DNA of 64,000 nucleotides, taken from positions 9,211,761 to 9,275,760 of the forward strand of contig SMSO01000031.1 of assembly GCA_004764695.1 (NCBI GenBank), given 5' to 3'. The position numbers were made by a program, and so were the translations under genes. Positions within the stretch are counted from its first letter, which is position 1. Each line of letters opens with the position of its first letter. Below, in pieces: positions 45,601-56,620 of the stretch. Source of the stretch: Schizochytrium sp. TIO01 (lineage: Eukaryota > Sar > Bigyra > Thraustochytrida > Thraustochytriidae). The notes under the pieces are model-generated. The model was given only the letters and a program-made list of their open reading frames with translations, made no database searches and had not been told where the DNA came from.

Positions 45601-47187
45601 CACGAGGCAATGTGTCGTGCTTATCGATTTGGTCAAACTAAACCTGTCTATGTGTATCGGCTTGTTGCAGCTGGTACAATGGAGAGAACCATTTTTGACC
45701 AACAAACCAAGAAAGAGTCTCTCACGTCGCGTGTTGTAGATGCACGTGCAACAAAGCGCACTGTTCTAGCTGCCGACTTGCGGAACTTTTTCAATCTCAA
45801 ACGCTTCAATCAATTGCAACAGCAAAGTGTGAATGCACATAAGCTCCTCGAAGATCTGTCTGATGCGGAAGAAGCGGAGGGCGAACAGGAACAGGAACAG
45901 GAACAGAAAGACAACGGCAAAGAAGAGACCAGCAAACTTGACAAGGAGAAGAGCTCTTCGCCAAAGGACGAAGCAAAAGACCCAGAAAAGGATGACATAG
46001 AGGTTATAGATGACCCACATGTAACAGAAAAGGCTATGCAGCAGAAGCGAGCTCTTCGCAGTGACCTTGCGCTGCAAGCAGTGCTTCGTAATGAATCCTC
46101 CGGTGGCTCATATATTACTGAGTTCTGCCTTGAAGATCTTTTATTAAACGAAGATGAGGCTGAAAGGCAAACTGAGGAAGCACGTGCGCAAGCCATGGCT
46201 GAATTTCGAGAGGTGCAGCGTATTGAGCAAGAACTCATTAAGAGTGGCCAAGCGAACGAAAACAGTGCTGCAGCAATGGCTGCATCAATTTACGCGCATA
46301 ACATGGGCGGAAACAAGATGCGCGCTCGTGGAATTCAGGCTCCTGCGCAGAATAACGTCCGACATCAAACCTCGTATATGGGCAATTCGCATGCAGTCTT
46401 GCAAGGTCTGCACGCTTACAACCAAATGGTAAATAGTTCAAACCAGACACTGCCGTATCAAGAAATGCAAACATCTGGTCAGACCATGAGGAATATGGCA
46501 CAGTTCCAACATCACCAGCAACAAGTTCAGCTACAATATCAGCACCAGCTACAACAGCAATTACAGCAACTTCAGCACCAGCAGCAGCAGCAACAGCACC
46601 AGCCTCTGCAGCAACAGCAGCAACAAGGTCAACAAGATCAAAGCTTTCCAAACCGCCAGCCAGCTCAAGTAAAGTTCATTACATTCAAACATCTCGATGC
46701 TCAGTATCAATCGCGACTAGACACATTTTATATCTCAAAACGGCGTCCTGTTTTACCAGACTGTTCTAACCTCTTTGAAGGACTTACTATTTTAGTAATT
46801 AGAAAACGCATGCCAGTGGCTGAAGAAATAATGGAAGAGCTTCAAAAATATGGAGCGAAACCGACTACTGATACCAACATTTCGTGCCAATTTGTAATCT
46901 CTACTTTACGGCGTCAAAAGCTAAGCAAGCTTTGTGCAGAATGGCAGCTGAAGTCGGACGAACATGCCCGTGCTTCAAACACCCCGCAGCAGGCAATTCG
47001 AAGTGTCTTCAAGAAACCAGAATGGGTTTCTGCATGTATTCATGAGAAGCGATTGTTGCCAGGCTACCAACCTGAGGAAAGTGAGCTTAGCCTAGATCAT
47101 GCACCGTCTTCGAGTCATTTCTCAAAGCCTGGTGTTCCTGTTTTAACTGGTGCCTCAACTGAGACTATTGAATTGCTAGATGATTAG
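42601..47187 (+). CDS. ATRX/ARIP4-like SNF2 chromatin-remodelling ATPase with PDZ-like insert and BRCT-like end
   Basis: A 1,528-residue uninterrupted frame with ATG at 42601. Residues 1-290 are a charged Glu/Asp/Lys tail with basic repeats resembling nuclear-localisation signals. The ATPase lobe 1 has Walker A MGLGKT (Lys328), the Ia region APTS..LNWKREI and Walker B DEGH (461-464, in place of the usual DEAH). Lobe 2 has motif VI around CRAYRFGQ (about 1005-1012), with AGEGLNLQ before it. The spacing and the YRFGQ-K-P-V-YVYRL-AGTME-IF-Q signature match the ATRX/ARIP4/Rad54-like group. Residues about 655-752 between the lobes resemble a PDZ domain. Residues about 1300-1345 are Gln-rich, and about 1390-1485 resemble a BRCT domain ending in WVSAC and LLPGY. 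The protein probably slides or evicts nucleosomes in the nucleus. Whether it is a true ATRX orthologue is open because no ADD finger is seen. Confidence 0.9.
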   Translation: MAEADKFLEEEEQEGLLMDFDASDKNSDSNDTAINEERPRARSLRGAKEEEEEEGSTFAKGNKYVKEGQAMGAAAGQGEEEQDKESIVDDNGDFFDAENGNVSDQERGDDDDDGDSDFEEEYENDIEGKRNKNKNRRKSSVKSKGKSKRKSEGKSKSKSEARDAGEGTNQPSAAEATERFLSGDADGVADKKTQHLKRKVDESKSALDAQMLKKVRHNKAQGTQWVIEDISDEDRELGIPLWEVKSEEEEEGSKKSASEQKRKKAEAKLDAKSKRTVEPLQSNQVRLDPIFSKVLKPHQAVGVRFLWSHVQSARHGGCVLADYMGLGKTLQNISLMHTFLKNHKDEKNPHRKTTVLIVAPTSVILNWKREIHKWLDESILEQRRALELFNVKVLDTKTGSRLDQRIPVLKAWQREGGVLITGYEMFRSLAQEPKDGNDTNDHQKARDLLVYGPGPSMVIVDEGHRLRHAKSQIVKAMSKLKTRRRVVLTGYPLQNHLEEYWCMVNFARPGFLRSSEVFKHQFKIPIENGQALDSAPQDVALARSRTMVLNDLLRSIILRRDSQHLARELPPKYEWVLRCRLTPKQAELYRAFARNRVDQAKEREMNGGSSQQNGGIIAAYHHSLSIVNHPDILCAKYRENTSSGEGLGSRDNSYAIMTIVVPNSLDSLGIQIHQCMLASSRVDPTETVAAFVSKISNDNRSDPKASWFELFDEIIAVNNDPCGQEAFKETYIRAQSEARAEGQPLYFTVHRWHVASWRRAQFLGKVNSCDPVDVTLGKDELHEADLSVERWKEIESNRKLAEMEDDDGIVAVEESNNEPEHSLSWARLILKSYAPGARLSDSGKMIVLFSILRNARQQNDKVIVFSQSVQTLNMIQVIIEAHNAHVRDQARAIDYESDSDSDDNLDNSEEYAEAKARQRESITPGTDACPYVPGVTLGFSRLDGSTPQAVRNALVDAFNGAPIREKCVFLASTRAAGEGLNLQSANRVVMFDACWNPCLDHEAMCRAYRFGQTKPVYVYRLVAAGTMERTIFDQQTKKESLTSRVVDARATKRTVLAADLRNFFNLKRFNQLQQQSVNAHKLLEDLSDAEEAEGEQEQEQEQKDNGKEETSKLDKEKSSSPKDEAKDPEKDDIEVIDDPHVTEKAMQQKRALRSDLALQAVLRNESSGGSYITEFCLEDLLLNEDEAERQTEEARAQAMAEFREVQRIEQELIKSGQANENSAAAMAASIYAHNMGGNKMRARGIQAPAQNNVRHQTSYMGNSHAVLQGLHAYNQMVNSSNQTLPYQEMQTSGQTMRNMAQFQHHQQQVQLQYQHQLQQQLQQLQHQQQQQQHQPLQQQQQQGQQDQSFPNRQPAQVKFITFKHLDAQYQSRLDTFYISKRRPVLPDCSNLFEGLTILVIRKRMPVAEEIMEELQKYGAKPTTDTNISCQFVISTLRRQKLSKLCAEWQLKSDEHARASNTPQQAIRSVFKKPEWVSACIHEKRLLPGYQPEESELSLDHAPSSSHFSKPGVPVLTGASTETIELLDD

Positions 47188-47987
47188 TCACGCAATTGTT
47201 TACCGAATGAAATGATCTTGTTTTTGGTCTCATACTGCAAACCAATTAACTTTGATCACTTTTCTATGAGCGTTCCTCGCAGGAACTGCTAGCTATTTTA
47301 TGTTGCCCCTTTTGAAACTAGGCGCTATTTTATGTTTTCGCTATAAAAATGAGATAGCGAAATGTCATTCTTAATTTGAGTGCTTTTAGCTTTACATGAG
47401 AAGGGAATTTAGCCTGATTAGATCAAATAAACAGATGGGTCTTTATTTGTTTCTATTAGTGCGCATCTGTGATCTTATAATTAGACCATTTATTCGCCCT
47501 TTTTCAAAGAAAATAATGTTTACATTAAATGTAATTGTGTTAAATGATCTCAGGAACGTCAAATATTGCTCACAGAGGTCTTCAACATCACCCCTATTGT
47601 TTAAACGCAACTAAAAATAACAGAATAAACATCAACAAAGTTTTAATAGAAAATACAGAATCTTATTTGTGCTGAAAGTAAAAAAATAAAATGAAATAGA
47701 AACATTCAAATGGATGAATCTTATTCGAAAGATATCCATTTTGAGATGCAAAGGTGTTCTGTGGTTGTTCCACAAGTTTTGCTTAAATTTTCAAAACAAA
47801 TCTCGATCTGGTAAAAATTGATTATAGACGCTTTCACTAATTCATATTTTACTTTTAATCCATTGATCTTTCTTCGTTTCCAGAATTCTGAATAAAAACA
47901 GTGCCTCTTTTAGAAACTTGTCTTGCTTCTTTCTTAGAGAGATTTCTGTATGTAGTAACGTTCACTTTATGGAAATTATTTCCTGCA
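47188..47987. other. Convergent 3' intergenic region
   Basis: The 800 bp between the ends of the SNF2 gene (plus) and the glycosyltransferase gene (minus) must hold both 3' UTRs. It is AT-rich with many A/T runs. Nothing else is seen. Confidence 0.5.
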
Positions 47988-49667
47988 TTAGTCTACACTT
48001 GCTCCATATTCTCCACGAGAGATACCTCGACGGAACTCCTTATTCACAGGAATTGGTCCGAATCTTTCGTGGGAATAGTGCAAAATCTCAAGCGTTTTTG
48101 TACTTTGAAAGTCTGCATCCGGAGGCACTGGCCAGGGAATAACGGTACTTGCCGTGTTGTTACACTTGCACCAAACTTGCTGGCCAAAACGGCTGAAGCT
48201 CTTACCTTCAGTATGAGCCCAGCGTTGTGCAGGGGTGTAAGATACTGGAAACCAAGCTCGACCAACATGAAGCATAGATACTTCCTGTAGTTTTTCCTTT
48301 CGATGCTCCGAGTCAACGTCACGCACTTGAATACGTGGAATGACTTTATGCTTAACCCCAGCATGAGCTGCTGCAAAATTGTATCCAAACATTTCCGATG
48401 CCCAAGCAAGATCTAGATGCCCGTATTTATCTTTGAACTCTTTATCTGAGTCTACCCGATCCTTAATCATGATTGTGTACTCGCGCCAGAGAGGGGCGAT
48501 TCGAGCGAGATCGTCCCTGTGCACAATATATGGAACACCAACAAGGTCTACATCAGCCTCACAATTGTTTTTACAAACTTCTTTCCAAAGCCTCTGCGCA
48601 CTACGGCTTCCATGATAGTAAGCAGGTTCTCCAAGAGCGTTTCCTGGAGTGACTTGATCCACATATTGACTAATATCCTTGAGCAACCAGTTATCTGGAT
48701 CGATTACAACAATCACCTCCTCTTTGGGACGATCAACTGAGGCAAACCATTTTGCAATAACATCAGGCTTATTGATTGGTGAATAACGTCGAGAAAAAAG
48801 GGTTCGCTTAGCCTGAAAAGTTGCGAGGCCCTTGACTTGTTCCGATAGATCATCACGCTTACCAGCTGTGAGCAAACGAGTCCAAGAAGCCGACTTTTGG
48901 CCACTTGTAAGGTATCCATAGTAGTTTGCCCAAACTTGATATCCAAAATATTCGGAGGATTCTGCTGAAAAGACGATGCGTGCTTTCGCAGGTTCCCCTG
49001 GGGATTTGACAGGCTTGTGGTCTTGTAATGCCCATTGGGTATCTAGTAAACTGTCTGATATTTGCTTTATAGTAAGTGAAGAAGTCCATCGAAAGCGAAA
49101 CGATTTAGCGGAAGGATAGTTGTAGCGCTTTACACAGCCTTCAGACGCAAAGAGAGAGCCCACATAATATCTGTCGTGTTGGCAGCTCGAGTAGAAGTCA
49201 GCCTCAGGGCCACCAACTAGCTTCATGGAACCTGCCTGATATTCGCAGATCCCGTGCAGGTCATTCTGAAGAGCCTTCATAGGCCGGATCTCCCCAATTA
49301 CCGCCCCTTGGCACCTATCATCTTTGTAGAGATACAAAACCGGATCGAGGTTCCCAGATGGCAGGCTTGTGCTGTCGAAGCCATTACTCCCTGATGTAGA
49401 TAATGATAGGTGTGAAAGACTCCCGTACTCTCCATGGCCACTCGCTGGAGCGTTCTTTAACTTTGCAGTAGCTTGTCGGAGTGCTTGACTTCCTTCCCGT
49501 ACCGATCTCTGCAAATCTCCAGTAACGCTGAAGAAATAGTACAACCAGCCGGCGATAGCCAAAACTACCGTTGACGCCAAAACGAAGAACAGACATCTGT
49601 GGAGAAGACGAGGTCGATGGCCTCCAAGCTCGCGTCGCCTGGCCTCGAATTCTCGAGCCCCGCGCAT
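47988..49667 (-). CDS. Type II membrane glycosyltransferase, peptidyl-serine alpha-galactosyltransferase/HPAT-like
   Basis: 559 residues, ATG at 49667. An Arg-rich cytoplasmic tail and one hydrophobic anchor (about residues 26-46) give the type II topology of a Golgi enzyme. The catalytic half resembles the peptidyl-Ser alpha-galactosyltransferase/hydroxyproline arabinosyltransferase group (GT96/GT95). Family landmarks are FGYQVWANYYGYL with a following WTRLL (about 241-265), SPINKP (296-301), a DPD metal-binding-type motif in VVIDPDN (about 321-326), GVPYIVHRDDL (377-387) and SEMFGYNFAAAH (424-435). Between the anchor and this domain lies about 200 residues, including a Cys-rich section (about 108-190). 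Likely donor and acceptor are UDP-sugar and a serine or hydroxyproline on a secreted protein, by analogy. Which sugar is transferred cannot be told. Confidence 0.78.
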   Translation of the reverse strand: MRGAREFEARRRELGGHRPRLLHRCLFFVLASTVVLAIAGWLYYFFSVTGDLQRSVREGSQALRQATAKLKNAPASGHGEYGSLSHLSLSTSGSNGFDSTSLPSGNLDPVLYLYKDDRCQGAVIGEIRPMKALQNDLHGICEYQAGSMKLVGGPEADFYSSCQHDRYYVGSLFASEGCVKRYNYPSAKSFRFRWTSSLTIKQISDSLLDTQWALQDHKPVKSPGEPAKARIVFSAESSEYFGYQVWANYYGYLTSGQKSASWTRLLTAGKRDDLSEQVKGLATFQAKRTLFSRRYSPINKPDVIAKWFASVDRPKEEVIVVIDPDNWLLKDISQYVDQVTPGNALGEPAYYHGSRSAQRLWKEVCKNNCEADVDLVGVPYIVHRDDLARIAPLWREYTIMIKDRVDSDKEFKDKYGHLDLAWASEMFGYNFAAAHAGVKHKVIPRIQVRDVDSEHRKEKLQEVSMLHVGRAWFPVSYTPAQRWAHTEGKSFSRFGQQVWCKCNNTASTVIPWPVPPDADFQSTKTLEILHYSHERFGPIPVNKEFRRGISRGEYGASVD

Positions 49668-52600
49668 TCTGGGTGCGGGCCAGTTGTGTGGCCAGTTGCG
49701 TTTTACTTTGACAACGGTGAGTAAATACCTGCGCGTGGGGTAAGATAATTTTGAAGTCCTAGTAGCAGCAATATAATAATGGTAGTTCTACAAGTTATGT
49801 ACTACTACTAATACGAACACCTCCCTTCCTGGGCACATCTGCCATGCTGACGTGAACAACTCACAGACGGGGAGAGAACATAGGAGAGAACAGGCGAAAA
49901 TATGGGGGTAGATTCTTCTTCTCCTCACAAAAACATTGTGTTGGCGAATTTTCTGATATGCATTTTATAAGATAAATGGTTTTTACTGTGGGACCTGATA
50001 TGACATTTAGCTTTTAATCTAAAAATATTTATGAATTTTGTTACTGGTTTTATCAAGAACACACAGTGGGGACTCTCCTTTGTCTCCACTGAGAATAATT
50101 AAGTCTACTGCCACTGGGTCTCCTCACAAGGTATATACAATAGAGCTTTACAGTTGCACAATAACAATCATTGTATTTGTATATTTAAATCATACAGAAA
50201 CTAATACCAGACTATTCTCAACAATTGCGAACCTTGGCAAAGCGACCCAGGTTTCTGCGCTTGGACAATCAAAATGACGCGATATTAGACAAGTGAATGA
50301 AAGGCATTTAGGATAGAGAAGTATTTCCTGGTTTTGAGATATTGATTTAAAGACTTAATTACTTCATAAATGAATCATCAATCCAGGAAAGCAAGCAATT
50401 TTGAGCATATTCTCAAAACTTTCGGGATGAAGTAGGAGAAATGGTCTCAAGTTTAGAGGTACTCGATAACAACTAGTGCAAAACATCCACTCAACCCATC
50501 CAAACAGATTATTTGAGGTTCTTGCTTTATTTGCTTTACTGCTTTTAAGCATTTTGACAAAGGAACACACTTCAAGTTACTGATTCCTCTATAAATGGCC
50601 AGGTGATTCACAGCAGCTTCTGAACTTCAGTTGATATGAATATAATGTAGTCTCGGCCTCATTTTTATCTTATCTGTCATCCAAGTAGCTGGAGTATCAC
50701 TAGTATAGATTCTCGCATAAAGAGTTCGGAAGATGAAAGATCATACTAAGAAAACATGAAAATGACATGAACTGAGGCTCCTCGACGATTAGCAGCTGAA
50801 TGATATGCACGTGTTTGTGAGGAGGGATTCAAACTTGACACAATTAGCTTAACAGAATCGTCTAAAACACCCTTAGCTTGTTTTGAATAGTGCGATCATT
50901 ATGTCAGAAGGATAATATCTCACATGTGAAGAATGGCTTGAACCATTGGACTTCAAACTTGATAACCCATATCATGTTTCACTCTCAAAGCATACTATCA
51001 GTGCACCTCTAGCCTAGGCTGTGAGGTATGACTTTCAGACTGATCACGAAACCCAGAAGAAAGTAAAGTATGAATCATGGTAGAGTTTGAGAAAAGAGCT
51101 TTTCGTGAACCCGTGCGCGTTGGCTTCAACAAAACTAAGCTGGAGGATCTTCGCAACCAATAGTTTACTGGAGGGGATTGCGACTGCAATGGTGCAATTT
51201 AACGTAGGTGTGCTGCAGAGATCTTTGTGTGTTGGTTTTGCTGCAAACATTCACCTTAGCCAATGGTTTCACTTTCGTCCACGATTTCTTTTAGTTATTT
51301 TTGGTGAGCCAACCCACCTGAGACCACTTACACTTTGCTGAAATATATACCAACACACACGGGAACTGTATCAACCCTAAGGGTCCTACTTCCGAGCTTG
51401 GCGAGCTGTGCATAGAAACTCCCTGAAATCCATCAGCTATAAGCGAATATTATAGAGCATATAGGTTCTGTGACAACTTCGATCTGGATGTGTGACTGGT
51501 TGAACTATTTAAACCCGATGATTTAAGCGTTTATTACAGAAGCAAAATAGTGACTCACAGGAGCCACCCATCTGTTTGTGAGATCATGACAATTATTGCA
51601 CCAAAAATAAATGTTTTGTCTTTCTTTTCTTTTCATTTTTTTTTAAATCAATGTGATAGCACCAATAGCTATCATAGGAATAATCCCTTTTTCATTAAAA
51701 TAATGTGATGTACGTAGCTTTCCCACTCTCTCAAACTCAAAGACACTCTCGCTAGCTAATGGTTCTCCTATAATCCTGTTAATCCTGGGTAAGAACACAA
51801 GTCAAAGCATATATTATCTTAGTAGAAGGCTCACTATTTGGCCAAGGTACCTAGGGACTAAGTGCGACTGCAATCAAATTAAGATTTACTCTTTATTTAT
51901 TTGGTGTTATGATCATGATATTCAACCTTGAAAGAAAAAAAAAAAAAAGAGGTTTTTGCCAGAATATTAGAGGATTAAGTCATTAGTGCCAGCATATCAT
52001 CCGCTGTGAGTAGGTACTGTCGTCGTCATCGTGTAACACGGAAGAAATGTGGATGCTGCATAGAAAATCGATACACATGTCCACCCGTCGTTTATAAGGA
52101 AAGCAACTGTGGCCAGACTATATACCAATGCAGTGATTTTCCTTTATGAAGACCTAAAACCACTCAGGATTAGTATGTTGTTGAAATTAATATTAAATTG
52201 AAAAAATAAATAAAGATTTTAGAGTTTATAAATGAATATAATTATATATATTGTATAGAAGCAAACAACTCATACTGGGAAAGAATGCGTCTGCTGTTGG
52301 TATTGAAACGCAAAATTCTGCTCACTTGTCCGAGGTATTCCTACTTGGGAAACAACAGAACAGCTTCAAGGTTTGCAAAGTTTAATTCTTTAATTCACTC
52401 TAAAGGGAGTCGGAGGTGAAGTGATGAAACAAACAGAGGACTCTGAGAAGCGAGAATAATGACGTGAAACTAAGAATTGTTTACCCTGACACCAAACATC
52501 CAGTGCTTCCGAGACCTTGATCAACAGGAACAATAAACCTTACTATCTTAGACAGCAAACTAATATAGGCTTGCTATATATTTTCTGATCTAAAAGTTTC

Positions 52601-55035
52601 CGAAACTAGCTTATGATAGATCTGCGGCGTTGCCGGTAATCTATTTGAGAGCTAAAGGGAGAATTCTCTGAGATACTTACCAGAACAAAACTATAAAAGG
52701 ATCAACGTCGCTGTTATCGACTCCGACTTTTGCTAATAGCATGTTCATGATAAATGTCGAGATAGCTTGAAGTTTTTTGCAAAGCTTTTCTGGGATCAAG
52801 CAGTTTTTTAATCAATTTTTGCTATATCATGGGTAGGTAGGTAGTTGGTAAAGAGCAGGGCCTTACTCAATTAACTCTAGGCAAAACAATTAACTGGGCA
52901 ACTCATATCTTGAACCCTTTGACTTGGGTAGAAATCTAAGCCAAGCCAAAGTAATTGTCTGCAAATACCATGTAGGCGCCTTGGCTTTGCCATGAGATGA
53001 AATATTGATACCCAACCAAACTCTTCATGATCCTCACTCAGTAAGACTGATGATCCTCGCTCACTGACCTCAGCTTTGTCCGAAGTCAGAAGGCCGACAC
53101 GTTCTGCACCTTCCAAATTCACTCAGAAAACCTACTGGCTGGAAAGAAAGAACAAAGGTCTGAAGAGTTTGAATGAAAGATTCTTGGAACGGGCGGTCAT
53201 TGGTAGAAAAAAATAGTAGGTATCATTAGTGCATAGGCCCGTAGTACAGACCTACCATATAGACACCTTTAGTTTTTTTTAAAACAGTTTTTATTGTTAT
53301 TAATTTTATATACTTTTTAATTAAACTAATAACATATTGTCGCATATAATTACATTATATTCTTTAAAAGGCCTAGTCAAAAAGAAGGAGAAAAACTACC
53401 TTGGCAACTACTACCTAACTTGTGCTTTTCCTCTTTTCCTGACATAATGATTCTCTCATACATCATGTACTCTGTTCTATGTAGGTATGTTTAATACCAT
53501 AAGCAGTCGTTTTGAGCGTTTAGGTACCTATACATAGGGTACATATCGTTTCTGATAGTGTTTACCTATAGTACGTAGAGGTTTTCGTGCATAGTGAGTG
53601 CCTATGAATTCAGCCTGCTCCGGTACGTAGGTAGCAGTAGGCTTTCACTAACCTGCATTACTTTCCTCCTCTACTATTCTAAATCAGACATAGGATTATA
53701 CGTACTGGGTGCCTACTATTGTTGATCCTGGTAACTTGTATTCAGCAAAGGTAGTTGGCTTTCGGTTTGCTGGTGGACTATCTTAGTACATGCACAAAGC
53801 TTTCAAAAGTGATTGATTCAGCCTAAGCCACGCAAATTTACACTCTGTCCTCCTTACCTCCAGCTTGGTACCTATCCAAGTTGAACTTTCTACTCTCTGT
53901 AGCCCTGGAGTTGCAAGATAGATGGGCCTCAAGGTCAAACAACTTCAATAGTCACAGTGGTATGTACGTACCTAGGTCTGTATTTGTTTTAAAATCTTCG
54001 AACGACTTACCCACCATTGGCTCAAGCCAACCTCAACCCTCCGGGCTTTCTCGGCTCCATGGCCATCACAAATTTAATTCCTGATGATTGGCTCTTATCC
54101 TCTTATCTTACCTGAGACTTTCTCCTCTTCCTCTTACAAGTCTTCAACTTGGAAGGTTTTTACAACAGTATAGTTGCGCTCTTTCTCTTTTTTAAATCTT
54201 CTTTAAAGCTTTTTTCCTTTTCTTAGATGAAGTAGCCTTATAAAAATATATAGGCCTGTGTCTATAGAAATACATTTTATATTTTTTTAATACCAACGTA
54301 CCTAATACGTAGGTAGTAACTAGGAAGTACAAATATTGTATTTAAAAACTGCAGGTTTTCTCTCACCTGAGCCATGTTAAAAAATTAATTTGTCACCGTT
54401 CGGGCAACAAGACTTCAGGATATTTCCATGTTTGGGTAAGCTGCATGTGCTTCACACCTCTGCGTCAGACAAAAATCCAGCATTTCATCCTCTGGAGCGA
54501 TAAAAATGATAGAGATTTAAAGCTCTTCAATTATCTCAAAAGTGTGAGTAAGATAAAGTACCTGCTTCGAAGAGCACGAATTTGGACATTCTCTAAAAGA
54601 CACTGGCTGATAGATCCTCCGTAAAACCTGCGCATGTTCCGAGGCAATCCGATTATTCGCCCGGCAAACCCAAAGTCGAGGAATGTTTGAAATCGAAAAC
54701 GTTTATCCGAAAGAATGCTAAAACTTAGGCATGCCATAATAATAAAACATAATAGTATTTCTTTCTTTATAAAAATAAATAAATAAAAAAATAAAAAATA
54801 CAAACACAGATGCAAATGAAAAAAGGAAAAGAACATGAACATGAAAAGAAGCTAAAACCTAGGCTTGGAATAAGAGGACATTCACAAAGATCAATAGGAT
54901 GACTCAGCCTGAGCAAATAAAGAGCAAATATGTTTCTTTGATTGTGAAGTTTGTTTCCTGAAGCTTTAGAACCACTACATTGTATAATCTGAACGGCTAG
55001 GTACGATTACTAGTCGAAGTGACTTGAGCAATCAC

Positions 55036-55080
55036 CCAAATGATACCTTTTATTCATGATATAAATGAGATATTATAGTT
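55036..55080 (+). repeat. Fragment related to the left part of the IS607-like element
   Basis: CCCAAATGATACCTTTTATT, then CATGATATAAAT and ATATTAT, match 60188-60242 in the left non-coding part of IS607-like copy 2; an extra 7 bp (CCAGCCA) is found only in copy 2. The flanking bases do not continue the match convincingly, so this is a small isolated fragment or a solo end. Confidence 0.5.
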
Positions 55081-56443
55081 TTCAAGGATAAAATAAATGC
55101 GTCATTATCGATCAACCAAGGATTTGAAAAGACAAACAAGCAACAAGATTCCGCCATTTCCGAATTCAGATTACCCGGCATCATCTTATCCTAATTACCT
55201 CCGTTCGTTACGATCGTTTAGATGGAGACTCTTGATTTGGCATGGCAGATGTTACATTCATTCTGAAGCAATGTCAACGAGGACCGAAAGGTGCTGCGCA
55301 TACATTCAATTCAAGTCATACTTACAAAGAGAAACAAATGGTACTCAGGGGCGATCAACATATTTCATGAGTCATGAATCCGTGGTGCACAAGAACTATC
55401 AATTTGAGATTATTTAGATTATGGTGGGACGGAGAATTGGTAATAATACCACGCTTTTCTCATCGTTCTCGTCTTCTATCTGAGCCACGGTAAATTAACT
55501 TTTGAGCTCATTTTTTTGCTTTTTTTTTTTTAATTCGATGAAAAATATATGTATTAAATATTTATCCCTGTTACATAGTAGCTCTCAGAGACGATGATGT
55601 AGATGTTAGTACCGACTATGATAGTTGTAAGTTTTTCTCTCTTTCTTTTTTAAAATTAAATCTTTTCACTAGTTTTTAAATTTGAAGGCATCAAAAGGGA
55701 AGCTTTTCTTTTCTTTTCTTTTTAACAATAAAACATGATACCAGGTCGGTTGCTGGCATTTCATCGATTAAGAAACTGCAAGGTCTAGGGGGGTTAGCCC
55801 GAATTGCGCGCCAATGAATGCAGTCGGCGTTCGGAGAGGTGCAGCTCATGCTTTTCTCTGTATTTAGGCATACCGTGACTCTTTGTAGCTTTGGGTCACT
55901 TGGAAATCCGCAGTTTAGTATTCACTTTACATGGAAATGATGGCCACGTGCTCCAAGAGCTGGTTTCGTAGGTGCCTCTAGGTACCTAATAGGATAAGAA
56001 AGAAAAAAAACCAAAAGAAAAGAAGAAACTCCGAATAGACTCACAAACCTTCACATTCTAGCGTTCCAAGTTTGAAGCTTTCTTCTTCAAAGAGGAGGCA
56101 ATAAAACGTGGCAAACTCTATCGTTGTTGAGATAAGCAAGTAAGCCCTCTAGACGTGTTTTCTTGATAAACAGTTGAATTTGATGGTGGTTATGAACACA
56201 GCCTACCTAGGTACGATCAGTGATACCTCGTGTATTTGAGACAACCAGGTATCTCTTGCGCTACCTATGTAGAATCGATTCCAGGCTTGGTCCTACTGAG
56301 AATGCCAGAGCTGGACATTGGTGCCTGTGGTCAGGTTATCAATCTAGAGACAATTTGTACATGCATCATAACTGATGTAGTAGTGAACGAAGTCTAAGGC
56401 GCCACATAAATGAACCAAGTCTGTGGCTATGGCGCGCAGCCGT

Positions 56444-56482
56444 AATAAGTGATTGTTTGGGCTTGAGTTTTTACCCAACTTG
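56444..56482 (+). repeat. Dispersed repeat, member B
   Basis: Related to 38773-38815, sharing AGTGATTGTTTGGG(C/T)TTGAGTTTT followed by ACC. Confidence 0.55.
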
Positions 56483-56573
56483 CTGAAAGGTTTTAGCTTA
56501 TTACTTGTGCGAGTGGCGTGAAAAAGCGGAGTGCCAGGAATGTGCTACACTCTGAAATGCAAGTTGCAGTAAT

Positions 56574-56620
56574 AAGGTAGGTAGGTAGTAGGTAGGTAGG
56601 TAGGTAGGAGGTAGGCACTA
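56574..56620. repeat. (GTAG)n microsatellite with TAGGTAGG words
   Basis: About ten GTAG units interrupted by GTAGTAG and GGAGGTAGG. It is the longest run of the TAGGTA word that is scattered through the intergenic DNA. Confidence 0.8.

Noticed and set aside
55097-55417. 106-codon frame beside the IS607-like fragment
   Set aside because: No transposase, recombinase or nuclease motif; not similar to either element copy.
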